Assembly (NCBI RefSeq): GCF_900100705.1
Contig: NZ_FNCH01000002.1
Coordinates: forward strand, 248,001 to 312,000
Direction: 5' to 3'
Length of the DNA: 64,000 nucleotides
Source of the DNA: Pedobacter terrae
Lineage (GTDB): Bacteria > Bacteroidota > Bacteroidia > Sphingobacteriales > Sphingobacteriaceae
Numbering within the stretch: the stretch's first letter is position 1; each line of letters opens with the position of its first letter. This document shows, one piece after another, positions 42,424 to 50,742 of this stretch. The translations under genes were made by a program, and so were the position numbers. The notes under the pieces are model-generated. The model saw nothing but the letters and a program-made list of their open reading frames with translations, made no database searches and was not told where the DNA came from.

Positions 42424-43725
42424 TTAGGCAGCCTTTTTTATATTAGTTTTTGTTCTTGGTTTATCTAAGTATTTTTTGTCCATTCGGCGAAGAGAGTTTA
42501 TAACATTACTTTGTACATCATCAACAATGCCCCAATCTTTTTCAATATAAATATCTGTTGTCCTGTGATCATTGTCAACATGATTGAGCGCTTGAGAGAC
42601 ATCATCCCGACTCATTCTACATGTATTTCTCGCGATAGTAGCAAAGCTATGTCTTGCCCAATAGAGTGTTAAGTCTGAAAGCCCTGCAATCTTGCGTAAC
42701 TGTTTCATCCCCATTTGTAAAGACTTGTTAAGACCATTAACATTCACATAGCGAGCGCTCAATTTCTCCATATATTTTTCCAACAAAGGTTTAGCTTCGT
42801 CCACAATTTTTATGCTTATAAAGGCTTTATCTTTTCTTTGGTCTTGTGTTTTTGATCTGTTGTATTCAATTCGACCGTTAACTATATTTTTGTTCGTTAA
42901 CCCATAAATGTCGACTGCATTTATCCCACATAAATAAAATGACAGCATATATAAGTCTCTTGCTATTTCTGCACGTCCATCTGGTCTAGTTGTACAATCC
43001 CTTAGTTTTTTAATTTGCTCCAAAGAGTGGTTTCTTTTTTTTGTAAGCGGTGGGCTACCAACTTTGTACTTCTTAAATGGATAATGTTTGATTTTATATA
43101 TTCCCAAGTCCTCGTTATTGTATCTATTTCGGGCAGCATTGAACAAAGTCCGTAGGTCACGCATATGATTATACAATCCACTTTCACTAAGACCCTTAGT
43201 TTTTATTTCTTTGACGAAGCCTTTCTGACCACTCGGTCTTATAAGTATTCGGTCGCTTTTGAGATACCTTTCATAAGAAATCAGCATATTAGAGTTGATC
43301 TCTGTTATTGACACACTTTCTCTTTTGAAATAGTCAATCAAGCTATTTAGGATAACACGATGGTTGTGTGCTGTACCTGATTTACCATCGTTTTCACTTT
43401 GTGCAATATGAACCCTACAAAATTTAATAAAGTCGACTTCTGAATCGATGTCCAAAAGGTAGTCCTTTAAAGTTTCGGCTGTAAAGAAGTTAAGCTTTTC
43501 ACCAAGCTCACTAATGACTTTACGATAGCTTTTAACTTGCTTGTCAATTAGCTCTTCAACAAAATTGTCTTTTATCTTCATTTTTGTGGTCAATTGTTTT
43601 TTAACCACATAGTGAACTGTGTCGATGTACCTTCTTTGGTTGTTGTGGTGGACACAGATTTTTACATTGTAGGTGCCATCTGCTTTTTTGTGATGTTCGA
43701 ACACCTTGGCGCTAACGGTTGCCAT
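42424..43725 (-). CDS. Tyrosine site-specific integrase
   Basis: This 433-residue protein starts at MATVSAKVFEHH (43725); longer readings run into the sequence next to the tRNA. It has an arm-binding-like N terminus, a SAM-like core-binding domain (about residues 100-220) and a catalytic domain ending WARHSFATIARNTCRMSRDD, then ALNHVDNDHRTTDIYIEKDW with the nucleophilic Tyr. The usual first catalytic Arg of the TGLRxSD block is replaced (LCGINAVDIYGL), as is known for IntDOT. It lies 180 bp from a tRNA, the likely integration site. Confidence 0.92.
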   Translation of the reverse strand: MATVSAKVFEHHKKADGTYNVKICVHHNNQRRYIDTVHYVVKKQLTTKMKIKDNFVEELIDKQVKSYRKVISELGEKLNFFTAETLKDYLLDIDSEVDFIKFCRVHIAQSENDGKSGTAHNHRVILNSLIDYFKRESVSITEINSNMLISYERYLKSDRILIRPSGQKGFVKEIKTKGLSESGLYNHMRDLRTLFNAARNRYNNEDLGIYKIKHYPFKKYKVGSPPLTKKRNHSLEQIKKLRDCTTRPDGRAEIARDLYMLSFYLCGINAVDIYGLTNKNIVNGRIEYNRSKTQDQRKDKAFISIKIVDEAKPLLEKYMEKLSARYVNVNGLNKSLQMGMKQLRKIAGLSDLTLYWARHSFATIARNTCRMSRDDVSQALNHVDNDHRTTDIYIEKDWGIVDDVQSNVINSLRRMDKKYLDKPRTKTNIKKAA

Positions 43726-43866
43726 AATCCTTGAAATTAGCACGCAAAAAACTGTAACGTATTTGTAACGGTTTTGCGTGGAGTTAAACAAAAAATTATG
43801 TAAAACCTGCATTTAGGGGGCATCCTAAAGCATAGTTGCTGACGGTAATCAGCATCAGAAAAAATA

Positions 43867-43905
43867 AAAAAACCGTCCTCAAATTTCTTTGTAAGACGGT
43901 TTTTT
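43867..43905 (-). terminator. Terminator directly after the tRNA
   Basis: A perfect 11-bp stem AAAAAACCGTC/GACGGTTTTTT (43867-43877, 43895-43905) lies 2 bp past the tRNA 3' end on the minus strand, with a T run. It probably ends tRNA transcription and separates it from the integrase. Confidence 0.85.
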
Positions 43906-43907
43906 AG

Positions 43908-43981
43908 TGGGCCCAGCTGGGCTCGAACCAGCGACCAAGAGATTATGAGTCTCCTACTCTAACCAACTGAGCTATAGGCCC
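43908..43981 (-). tRNA. tRNA with CAT anticodon (probably tRNA-Ile2)
   Basis: The 74-base sequence folds as a cloverleaf: acceptor GGGCCTA/TGGGCCC, D arm GCTCAGTTGGTTAGAGT, anticodon arm with loop CTCATAA (anticodon CAT), and T arm GCTGGTTCGAGCCCAGC. The anticodon arm and GGTCGCTGGTTC stretch resemble the tRNA-Ile whose C34 becomes lysidine, more than an elongator Met tRNA. CCA is not encoded. The gene faces the ICE with its 3' end, as for many tRNA-integrating elements. Confidence 0.88.
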
Positions 43982-44123
43982 TTACGCTTCAATGTGCTGT
44001 CTGCGTGAGACAAATTTAGACAATTTTTCCGAGTTGGCTTCATCTTCTTTACCTTTGAAAAACCCTCAAAGGTTTGGTCTGAAGTTAAGCTCAAAATGCT
44101 TGTTTTCAATTCAATAGCTCTGT

Positions 44124-44165
44124 AGATTATGAGTCTTCTACTCTAACCAGCTGAGCTATAGGCCC
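44124..44165 (-). repeat. Second copy of the tRNA 5' half
   Basis: These 42 bp match 43940-43981 with two differences and stop within the anticodon arm. The following bases do not continue the tRNA. It cannot encode a working tRNA. It could be a remnant of a second tandem tRNA gene, or a scar of an earlier integration or excision. The spacing between copies is 184 bp. Confidence 0.8.
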
Positions 44166-44374
44166 GAAAAAAGGTATTCCTTTTTTGCGAGTGCAATGTT
44201 ACAAATTTCAATTGAAATTAGGAAAATGTTTTCGGCATTTTTTCATAAAAAGAACAGATATAAACTCATTTTCAATCGCTTAAATTTAATTTCCATTTTG
44301 CAAGGACTTCTTTATCATTAAAAAATGTGGATAAAACACCTGCTCATCTACCCTCAAATCCATTTCGAATAGAT

Positions 44375-44382
44375 TAATTTTG
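44375..44382 (+). promoter_or_regulatory. -7 element for the helicase gene
   Basis: TAATTTTG fits TAnnTTTG, 8 bp before the ATG, so the mRNA would start only a few bases upstream of the gene. Confidence 0.5.
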
Positions 44383-44390
44383 TAATTGAT

Positions 44391-46484
44391 ATGAATACGC
44401 CCGACCCGGACAACCAACTTCTTTTAGATTTTTTAGCCACCACCAATCAACCTGTTTTTTTAACCGGTAAAGCCGGAACGGGCAAAACTACCCTCTTGCG
44501 AAAAATCAGGGATACCACAAAAAAGAATTTCGCCATTGTTGCACCTACTGCAGTTGCAGCCATAAATGCTGGTGGCGTAACACTCCACTCCTTTTTTCAG
44601 ATTCCTTTTGGCCCTTTGGTTCCGGTTGTTGATGAAAATGCTGAAACTAATTTTAAATATTCAGACGAAAAAACCAGACTCTTACGCTGTCTTGATTTAT
44701 TGATCATTGATGAAATCAGTATGGTTAGGGTTGATCTGATTGACTTTATTGACCGTACTTTAAAACGTGTTAAAGGTTCAAACCGTCCCTTTGGTGGCGT
44801 TCAGGTGTTGATGATCGGCGATCTTTACCAGCTCTCGCCTATTTTTCACGATGCCTGGCATATTCTGGGCAGTTATTATTCCAGCCCTTATTTTTTTGAT
44901 AGCCTGATTTTCAGGTCGACACCCATGCTTACGTTTACTTTAGATAAGGTTTACCGTCAATCAGACCCGTTATTTCTTGATATTTTGAACGGGATGCGGG
45001 ATAATAGCCTCGATGCTGATCTTCTTGCCAAACTGAATGAACGTTACGATCTATCTTTAGATCAGGAATGGAAAGATGATTACATCACGCTGACCACGCA
45101 CAACCAATTGGTTAACGAAATTAACGAAGGCTGTTTAGCGAAATTGCCCGGAGAAGTTTTCGAATTCAATGCTGAAGTTAATGGCGATTTCCCTAAAGAC
45201 GCCTACCCTACCGACGAAAAACTTCAGTTAAAGCTGGGGGCACAGGTTATCTTCATCAAAAACGATTCTTCAGGTAAAAAGCAGTTCTATAATGGAAAAG
45301 CGGCTAAAATTACCGCAATTAGCCAGGACTCGATAAAAGTAACCTTTACCAATGGTGGCGGAGAAATCGAAGTAGAAAAAGAAATCTGGCAGAATGTTAA
45401 ATATAGCCTGAGCAATGAGGAAAATAAAATTGACGAAACCAGCACCGGATCGTTCTCCCAATACCCGTTTAAACTGGCCTGGGCCATTACCGTGCACAAA
45501 AGCCAGGGTTTAACTTTTGATCAGGCAATAGTAGATGTAAGCACTGCATTTACCCACGGTCAGGCCTACGTGGCACTGAGCCGTTGCAGAAGTTTGGATG
45601 GACTTATCCTGAAATCCCCAGTAGTTGCTGAAAATATCATTACCGATGCTAAAGTAATCAGTTTCACAAAAGCTGCTCACCAGGATAAACCTAGCCCTGA
45701 GCTATTAGCCCGTTATACACAGCAATACACCTGGGGCTTGATTCATGAACTGTTGGATTTCTCGCTGATGGCCAAAGACTGGGAAAAACTCGGGCGTTCC
45801 AGACTAATCGATAAAGATGAGCAGAATGCCTTTTTATCTATTTACGAACAGGGAAACCAGATTTTTCAGCACGAAATCTTTAAAGTAGCCAGAAATTTTA
45901 TTACCAAGGAATTTTCGAAAATTGATACGGATAAAAATCTGGCAGATGAAATTGCTTTTATAGAACGTTTGCAAAAAGCATCAGCTTATTTTGTTCCAAA
46001 ACTAGAACAGCTCATTGCCTTAACGGCAAAAATTACGGCCATTAACTTTTATAATGATACACATTCTGATAAACTCCTTACAGTATTAACAGATTGTAAA
46101 GACGCACTCCAGATCAAGCTGGCTTTATTTAAAATTTCCTGGAGTCCATTTTCCATTAAAGATTATATCAGTACCTTACACGCTGCAGGCAATAAACAAC
46201 CAGAAAAAAAGCCGGTTAAATCGAGTATTAAACCCAAAGAAATTTCCAATCCTCAGGTTTACAAAAACCTGGTCGAATGGCGTAAAACAATTGCGCAGCA
46301 ACGCGGCACGCAGGATTATGCGGTACTTTCTGATTTAGCATTACTTTCCATTGCCGAAAAAATGCCCAGAACTACCGATCAACTGGCAGCACTAAAAAGC
46401 GTAGGCATTGGAAATGCAAAAGAACTCGGCCAGCAGATTACCCGCATTGTTAATGCCCATTTGGGCACCAGCGAGTTATTTTAA
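44391..46484 (+). CDS. PIF1-like DNA helicase with HRDC-type C terminus
   Basis: The 697-residue protein has Walker A FLTGKAGTGKTTLL at about residues 18-31, Walker B LLIIDEISMV, and the superfamily 1 motifs AWAITVHKSQGLTFDQAIVD and QAYVALSRCRSLDGLIL near residues 365-410. The last 80 residues (VLSDLALLSIAEKMPRTTDQ, ALKSVGIGNAKE) form an HRDC-like DNA-binding domain. This is a chromosomal gene outside the ICE. It probably acts in DNA repair or replication. Confidence 0.92.
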   Translation: MNTPDPDNQLLLDFLATTNQPVFLTGKAGTGKTTLLRKIRDTTKKNFAIVAPTAVAAINAGGVTLHSFFQIPFGPLVPVVDENAETNFKYSDEKTRLLRCLDLLIIDEISMVRVDLIDFIDRTLKRVKGSNRPFGGVQVLMIGDLYQLSPIFHDAWHILGSYYSSPYFFDSLIFRSTPMLTFTLDKVYRQSDPLFLDILNGMRDNSLDADLLAKLNERYDLSLDQEWKDDYITLTTHNQLVNEINEGCLAKLPGEVFEFNAEVNGDFPKDAYPTDEKLQLKLGAQVIFIKNDSSGKKQFYNGKAAKITAISQDSIKVTFTNGGGEIEVEKEIWQNVKYSLSNEENKIDETSTGSFSQYPFKLAWAITVHKSQGLTFDQAIVDVSTAFTHGQAYVALSRCRSLDGLILKSPVVAENIITDAKVISFTKAAHQDKPSPELLARYTQQYTWGLIHELLDFSLMAKDWEKLGRSRLIDKDEQNAFLSIYEQGNQIFQHEIFKVARNFITKEFSKIDTDKNLADEIAFIERLQKASAYFVPKLEQLIALTAKITAINFYNDTHSDKLLTVLTDCKDALQIKLALFKISWSPFSIKDYISTLHAAGNKQPEKKPVKSSIKPKEISNPQVYKNLVEWRKTIAQQRGTQDYAVLSDLALLSIAEKMPRTTDQLAALKSVGIGNAKELGQQITRIVNAHLGTSELF

Positions 46485-46560
46485 AAAAATTTAGTTCTTA
46501 AACAATTTTTTAATACTTTCGCAACCCCATTTTAGCCCGCCAACCACAGCATAGCAAGCC

Positions 46561-47829
46561 ATGAGCAAGTTTTTATACGGAATCGATTTTGGTACAACCA
46601 ATTCGGCACTATCTATTTACGATGAAGAAAAGAAGGAAATTGTAGATACAATTTCTATCCCATCATTAATTTATTTTACAGAAGTAAAAAGCTTTGTTGA
46701 TGGCGAAAGCCATATCGTTGGCGAAAAAGCAATTGATGCTTATTTAAGCGACGGCATGAAAGGCCGTTTTATCAAATCCATTAAACAGATCCTCTCCAGA
46801 ACTACTTTTACCGAAACACGGATCCATAATAAACGGTATACGGCTTCTGATCTGGTTACTTTGATTCTTAAAGATTTAAAAGCGAAAGCGGATGAGATTA
46901 TTGGCGAAGACTGCCACAAGGCTATTATAGGTCGACCGGTTTTCTTTGATGATGATAATACCATGAAAGACACCCTGGCGCAAACCAGGCTAAAAAAGGC
47001 AGCAGAAAGTGCCGGTTTTACCGATGTCCGTTTTCAGTTTGAACCGATTGGCGCTGCTTTTGCCTACGAAAAAACCATTACCAAAAAAGAACGTGTTTTA
47101 GTAGCCGATCTGGGTGGTGGAACAACAGATTTCACCTTCCTTATTCTTGATCCGGATAAGGTAGGCAGCAAAGACCGTAAAAATGATATGATTGCTTCTG
47201 GCGGCATCTATATTGGTGGCGATAGTCTGGACTCGGCATTTATGTGGGATAGAGGAACACCCTATTTTGGAAAAAACACGTTGTACGAGGCCACACCAGG
47301 TAAAGTTTTAAATGTGCCTAAATCGCTTTTTGCAAATATCTGCACCTGGGATAAAATGAATTTCTTTAACGGTTTAAAAATCCAGAAAGAGATTGAAGAA
47401 TATTATTATTATTCCGGAAACGATCCTAAATTCAAGAACCTGATTACCTTAATCGAAAATAACCTGGGTTATTCGCTATTCAGATCGATAGAGAAAACCA
47501 AGATTGAACTTTCTGACCAACCTAATTCTACCTTCGCCTACAGCAATATGGAAATTGAGATCGATGAAAACATTTCGCTCGAGCAATATAATTCCATCAT
47601 CGAAAAAGATATTAATAAAATAGATACCTATCTGGATCAGTTTATGGAAACATACAAAATAAACCCTGCAGATATTGACTGTTTGTTTTTAACCGGAGGA
47701 ACATCAATGGTATCGGCTGTACAAAATTTATTTAAATCGAAATTTCCGCACATTCCATTAAACTCTGGCGATAATTTTAAAAGTGTGGCCAAAGGATTGG
47801 CTTACAGCGGTTATCTGTTTGAAAATTAA
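46561..47829 (+). CDS. Hsp70-family protein (YegD-like)
   Basis: The 422-residue protein has the actin/Hsp70 ATPase fold only: phosphate 1 loop YGIDFGTTNSALSIYD, phosphate 2 VLVADLGGGTTDFTF, and adenosine segment LFLTGGTSMVSAVQNLF. It lacks the substrate-binding domain of DnaK and matches the shorter YegD type in length. The client is unknown. It may be co-transcribed with the helicase upstream (76-bp gap). Confidence 0.88.
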   Translation: MSKFLYGIDFGTTNSALSIYDEEKKEIVDTISIPSLIYFTEVKSFVDGESHIVGEKAIDAYLSDGMKGRFIKSIKQILSRTTFTETRIHNKRYTASDLVTLILKDLKAKADEIIGEDCHKAIIGRPVFFDDDNTMKDTLAQTRLKKAAESAGFTDVRFQFEPIGAAFAYEKTITKKERVLVADLGGGTTDFTFLILDPDKVGSKDRKNDMIASGGIYIGGDSLDSAFMWDRGTPYFGKNTLYEATPGKVLNVPKSLFANICTWDKMNFFNGLKIQKEIEEYYYYSGNDPKFKNLITLIENNLGYSLFRSIEKTKIELSDQPNSTFAYSNMEIEIDENISLEQYNSIIEKDINKIDTYLDQFMETYKINPADIDCLFLTGGTSMVSAVQNLFKSKFPHIPLNSGDNFKSVAKGLAYSGYLFEN

Positions 47830-47919
47830 TTACAGGTTAAAGCTACAGCATGGAATCTAAGACATGCAGCATCTTTTATTCCCGGGAAGACAGGAGAGCA
47901 AAAACACTGATTTAGATTT

Positions 47920-47965
47920 GGAGCGCAAGGTCTGTACAAAACATTAACTTTCTTCCCGTTTTCGC
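47920..47965. repeat. Direct repeat copy 1
   Basis: A 46-bp unit beginning GGAGCGCA and containing CAAAACATTAACTTTCTTCC recurs at 48176-48222 with a few differences. The whole 47830-48630 interval contains no credible gene. Confidence 0.7.
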
Positions 47966-48175
47966 CGCCTCTTACCTCCTTGCTGCAGGGTGACATGTCA
48001 GCAGGGCCAAATTGGCCGATACAGTATTCCACTTTTCAGGTTAAATGATGCACAAACCGCTATTCCTAAACCTGATTGAGCGGAATAGCCCACAGCGAGG
48101 ATTATAAGCGAAAGCAGGACTGAAATTGCCAAGAAACACTGCACGCCCATTTCCTAAAAAACATTTATTAAAAGG

Positions 48176-48222
48176 GGAGCGCACAGCCTATACAAAACAT
48201 TAACTTTCTTCCCTTTTTTCGC
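48176..48222. repeat. Direct repeat copy 2
   Basis: The second copy of the unit at 47920-47965, 256 bp away in the same orientation. The last part differs by one or two bases (CCCTTTTTTCGC against CCCGTTTTCGC). Confidence 0.7.
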
Positions 48223-48630
48223 AGGTATTTATTTGCAATTTATTATGTGCACAATAAGTCTTCAACTACGCTCAGACGCACAATGCTTAACTTTAAAATA
48301 TTTGGTAATGCTAAGTTTTTTTTTTAAACAGATTTCAATTAACTAAATCCAGGGTTTCTCCCTTGTAAAATAGCCGCATTCACAATTGTAAATACTAAAA
48401 TACAAATAGGTAATATATTTAGGAATATTTCTTCTTCTTTAGATGAAGATTTCATAATTTAGCAGACATAAAATTGGTGCGGCTGATACAATAGATACAG
48501 TTGAGCAAAGCTTTACGCGTTAGGCGGGAAACAATTAATGTGGTGAGGTCTGGAATAGCTGTTTTCTAGAAGGGATGAAATCAACTTGATGACATTTCTT
48601 TGGCAGACGCACCAATTTTTTCTTTCCATT

Positions 48631-49407
48631 TCAGCTTAAACGGCTAAATTGCAATACCGACACGCCTTTATGTCTTTTAAAACTGGTGCTAAAATTTGTG
48701 GTCTGTTCAAAACCCAATAATTTAGCTATTTCATCAATCGTGTAATCGCTATGAAGCAATAATTCTTCCGCCTCCCGCATAATACGATCTTTAATGAGCA
48801 CAGTGAAACTTTTTCCAAGCACCCGATCTAAAAATTTATTCAATTTTCCAGGACTCATGCCCATTCCTTCGGCATAAAACTGAATGGATCTTTCCTGCTT
48901 ATAAAACTGTTCTAAAATTGCCCGAAATCTTAATACCTGCTGTAAATCATCTAAAGTTAATGCCGCAAGATAGCCATCTAAACCAGCCGTAAAACCCAAA
49001 AAAAGCGATAAATATTGTGCTAAAAAAGACATATCTCTTTTATGATCAATTTCTTTTTTCAACTGATCGAGTAAACTATAAGTTTTAATTGATTTTTGTG
49101 GATCGAGATCCCGGAAAGATAAATTTAAAAAGAGATTTTTAGCCTGGGGATCTAAATGCTGCAATAAAAATTCTGCATACAACAAACTACTGAAGCTCAG
49201 CCAAAAGCCTGAAGTTATTTCGCCATCTAACCTAACCAAACCTTCTTCCGGAATAAAAAAAATCCGACCATTTAACAGGGCATAATCGCCAGAATTCATA
49301 CATAAAAAGCCTTTTCCCTCACGTATAATCAGCATGCGCATGGGATATATGGCCTGTAACGCACGCTCTCTCCGAAAAAAACCTTTAATTGGCTCTAGCT
49401 GGATCAT
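48631..49407 (-). CDS. AraC-family transcriptional regulator
   Basis: The 258-residue protein has an N-terminal cupin-like sensing part (about residues 1-130) and a C-terminal AraC HTH pair: MGMSPGKLNKFLDRVLGKSF and YTIDEIAKLLGFEQTTNFST then FKRHKGVSVLQF. It is probably an activator or repressor of a metabolic gene. The target is not visible. The gene stands alone. Confidence 0.9.
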   Translation of the reverse strand: MIQLEPIKGFFRRERALQAIYPMRMLIIREGKGFLCMNSGDYALLNGRIFFIPEEGLVRLDGEITSGFWLSFSSLLYAEFLLQHLDPQAKNLFLNLSFRDLDPQKSIKTYSLLDQLKKEIDHKRDMSFLAQYLSLFLGFTAGLDGYLAALTLDDLQQVLRFRAILEQFYKQERSIQFYAEGMGMSPGKLNKFLDRVLGKSFTVLIKDRIMREAEELLLHSDYTIDEIAKLLGFEQTTNFSTSFKRHKGVSVLQFSRLS

Positions 49408-49675
49408 AAAAATTTAAGGATAAACAACCGTAAGACCAAATTTACCTGGTTTGGTTACAAGTTGCTAAAATAAATTATTATAACGAGCAATTAATTTTTA
49501 GCTATGAAAGTTAAACTATGTGTGATTATTACGTGGTTTAGTGGGAGCACTTTTTCTTTGGGATGCGCTATTCCTAAACCATTTCCTTCGACATCATCAC
49601 TAATAAGCCTCTGAAACTGCTTGTCATTAGATCACAATACCTTAAAAATAGAATAAAGATATTCTTTAATGCTAC

Positions 49676-49873
49676 CTAGGCAGATAACACAATTACCTTT
49701 GTGGCTTCGATGCCATGCGGTGTAAATTCAATATCAAACTGAACAATGTTACTGGTTTTTATGGGGTCAACCACACCATGGGCAAAAACGCTCAATTCTC
49801 TACCGCCATTTGATGGTATAATAGTACCCATCCCTTCTTCCGGATTATAAAACTTTACTGTACCTAATCTCAT
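49676..49873 (-). CDS. Diverged cold-shock-domain protein
   Basis: This is a 65-residue protein from MRLGTVKFYN (49873). The longer reading from 49936 overlaps the upstream gene and is unlikely. It matches the cold-shock fold, but RNP1 is altered (EGMGTIIPS where the family has KGFGFI) and the second motif is VFAHGV. RNA binding may be weakened or changed. It starts 4 bp after the stop of a normal cold-shock gene. Confidence 0.75.
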   Translation of the reverse strand: MRLGTVKFYNPEEGMGTIIPSNGGRELSVFAHGVVDPIKTSNIVQFDIEFTPHGIEATKVIVLSA

Positions 49874-49877
49874 CGAA

Positions 49878-50066
49878 TTACTGAATCTTTTTAACATTAA
49901 CTGCATTAGCACCTTTTTTCCCTTGCGACACCTCAAATTCTACCCGATCATGCTGACTTATTTTATCAGCTAAGCCAGTAACGTGAACAAAAATTTCTTC
50001 TCCATCTTCTGTTATGATGAAACCAAATCCCTTAGATTCATTATAAAATTTTACTGTTCCCTGCAT
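49878..50066 (-). CDS. Cold-shock-domain protein (CspA family)
   Basis: The 62-residue protein is a classical cold-shock domain: GTVKFYNESKGFGFIITEDG (RNP1 KGFGFI) and EEIFVHVTGL (RNP2). Such proteins are RNA chaperones that melt structured mRNA. It overlaps no gene and forms a pair with the diverged copy downstream. Confidence 0.92.
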   Translation of the reverse strand: MQGTVKFYNESKGFGFIITEDGEEIFVHVTGLADKISQHDRVEFEVSQGKKGANAVNVKKIQ

Positions 50067-50350
50067 TTTTATTTAGAATTTAATCCATAAACATACAAAA
50101 AGCAAAAAAGGTTTAGCCAATAAATAGATTTCTTTACCCGATTAATAGATCAGGCAATAAATGATGAGGATTTAGCAATAAACATGTCAAGCGAGCGCCG
50201 ACAATGTCATAACAAAGGCCGTGAGTGTTCACTATAGCAAATTCAGTAATCCTGTATTTTATAGGATACTGCATTGCAGAAAATGAATCCAATTACCTGG
50301 GCACAGAATTTAACGACTTATAAAAGGAGAAAGATATTCTTTAGAATAGA

Positions 50351-50443
50351 TTAACTCTTTTTCCCACTAAAAATCACAAAAAAAACACTAAGACCACCTA
50401 ACAGGAAAACTATTCCAAGAATCAAATTTACTTTATCGTTCAT
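50351..50443 (-). CDS. Possible 30-residue membrane micro-protein
   Basis: The ORF encodes MNDKVNLILGIVFLLGGLSV then FFVIFSGKKS: one membrane helix with a short N-terminal acidic and C-terminal basic part. It lies in a 680-bp gap between the cold-shock and sugar dehydrogenase genes, which otherwise shows nothing. Length alone does not rule out chance. Confidence 0.35.
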   Translation of the reverse strand: MNDKVNLILGIVFLLGGLSVFFVIFSGKKS

Positions 50444-50742
50444 CACGTAATGTACAGATTAAAATCACAATGACAATAGACTGACATAAAATAATTTCAA
50501 AAACAACCTTTGGTTGTACGATTCCTGAAATTTAATTAACCTGCTTCTGCAGATACTAAAAAGAACACTTAAACAACAAATAACTGAATACTAAACAATT
50601 AAAAATTAAAATAGAAACACTAATAGGTATATTTTCAAAATTTCACTAATATTTAATCTAATTGGCTTCGCATAAATTTTGATACAATACTACAGGCAAT
50701 AAAAGTATATCCTATATTTATTAAAAATCTTCAACCAAATAA

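Noticed and set aside
44124-44165. Second tRNA gene
   Set aside because: Only the acceptor 5' strand, D arm and part of the anticodon arm are present. There is no T arm or 3' acceptor strand.
47826-48032. 68-codon minus-strand ORF after the Hsp70-like gene
   Set aside because: It lies in the repeat-bearing gap, one of the repeats is inside it and the composition is not protein-like.
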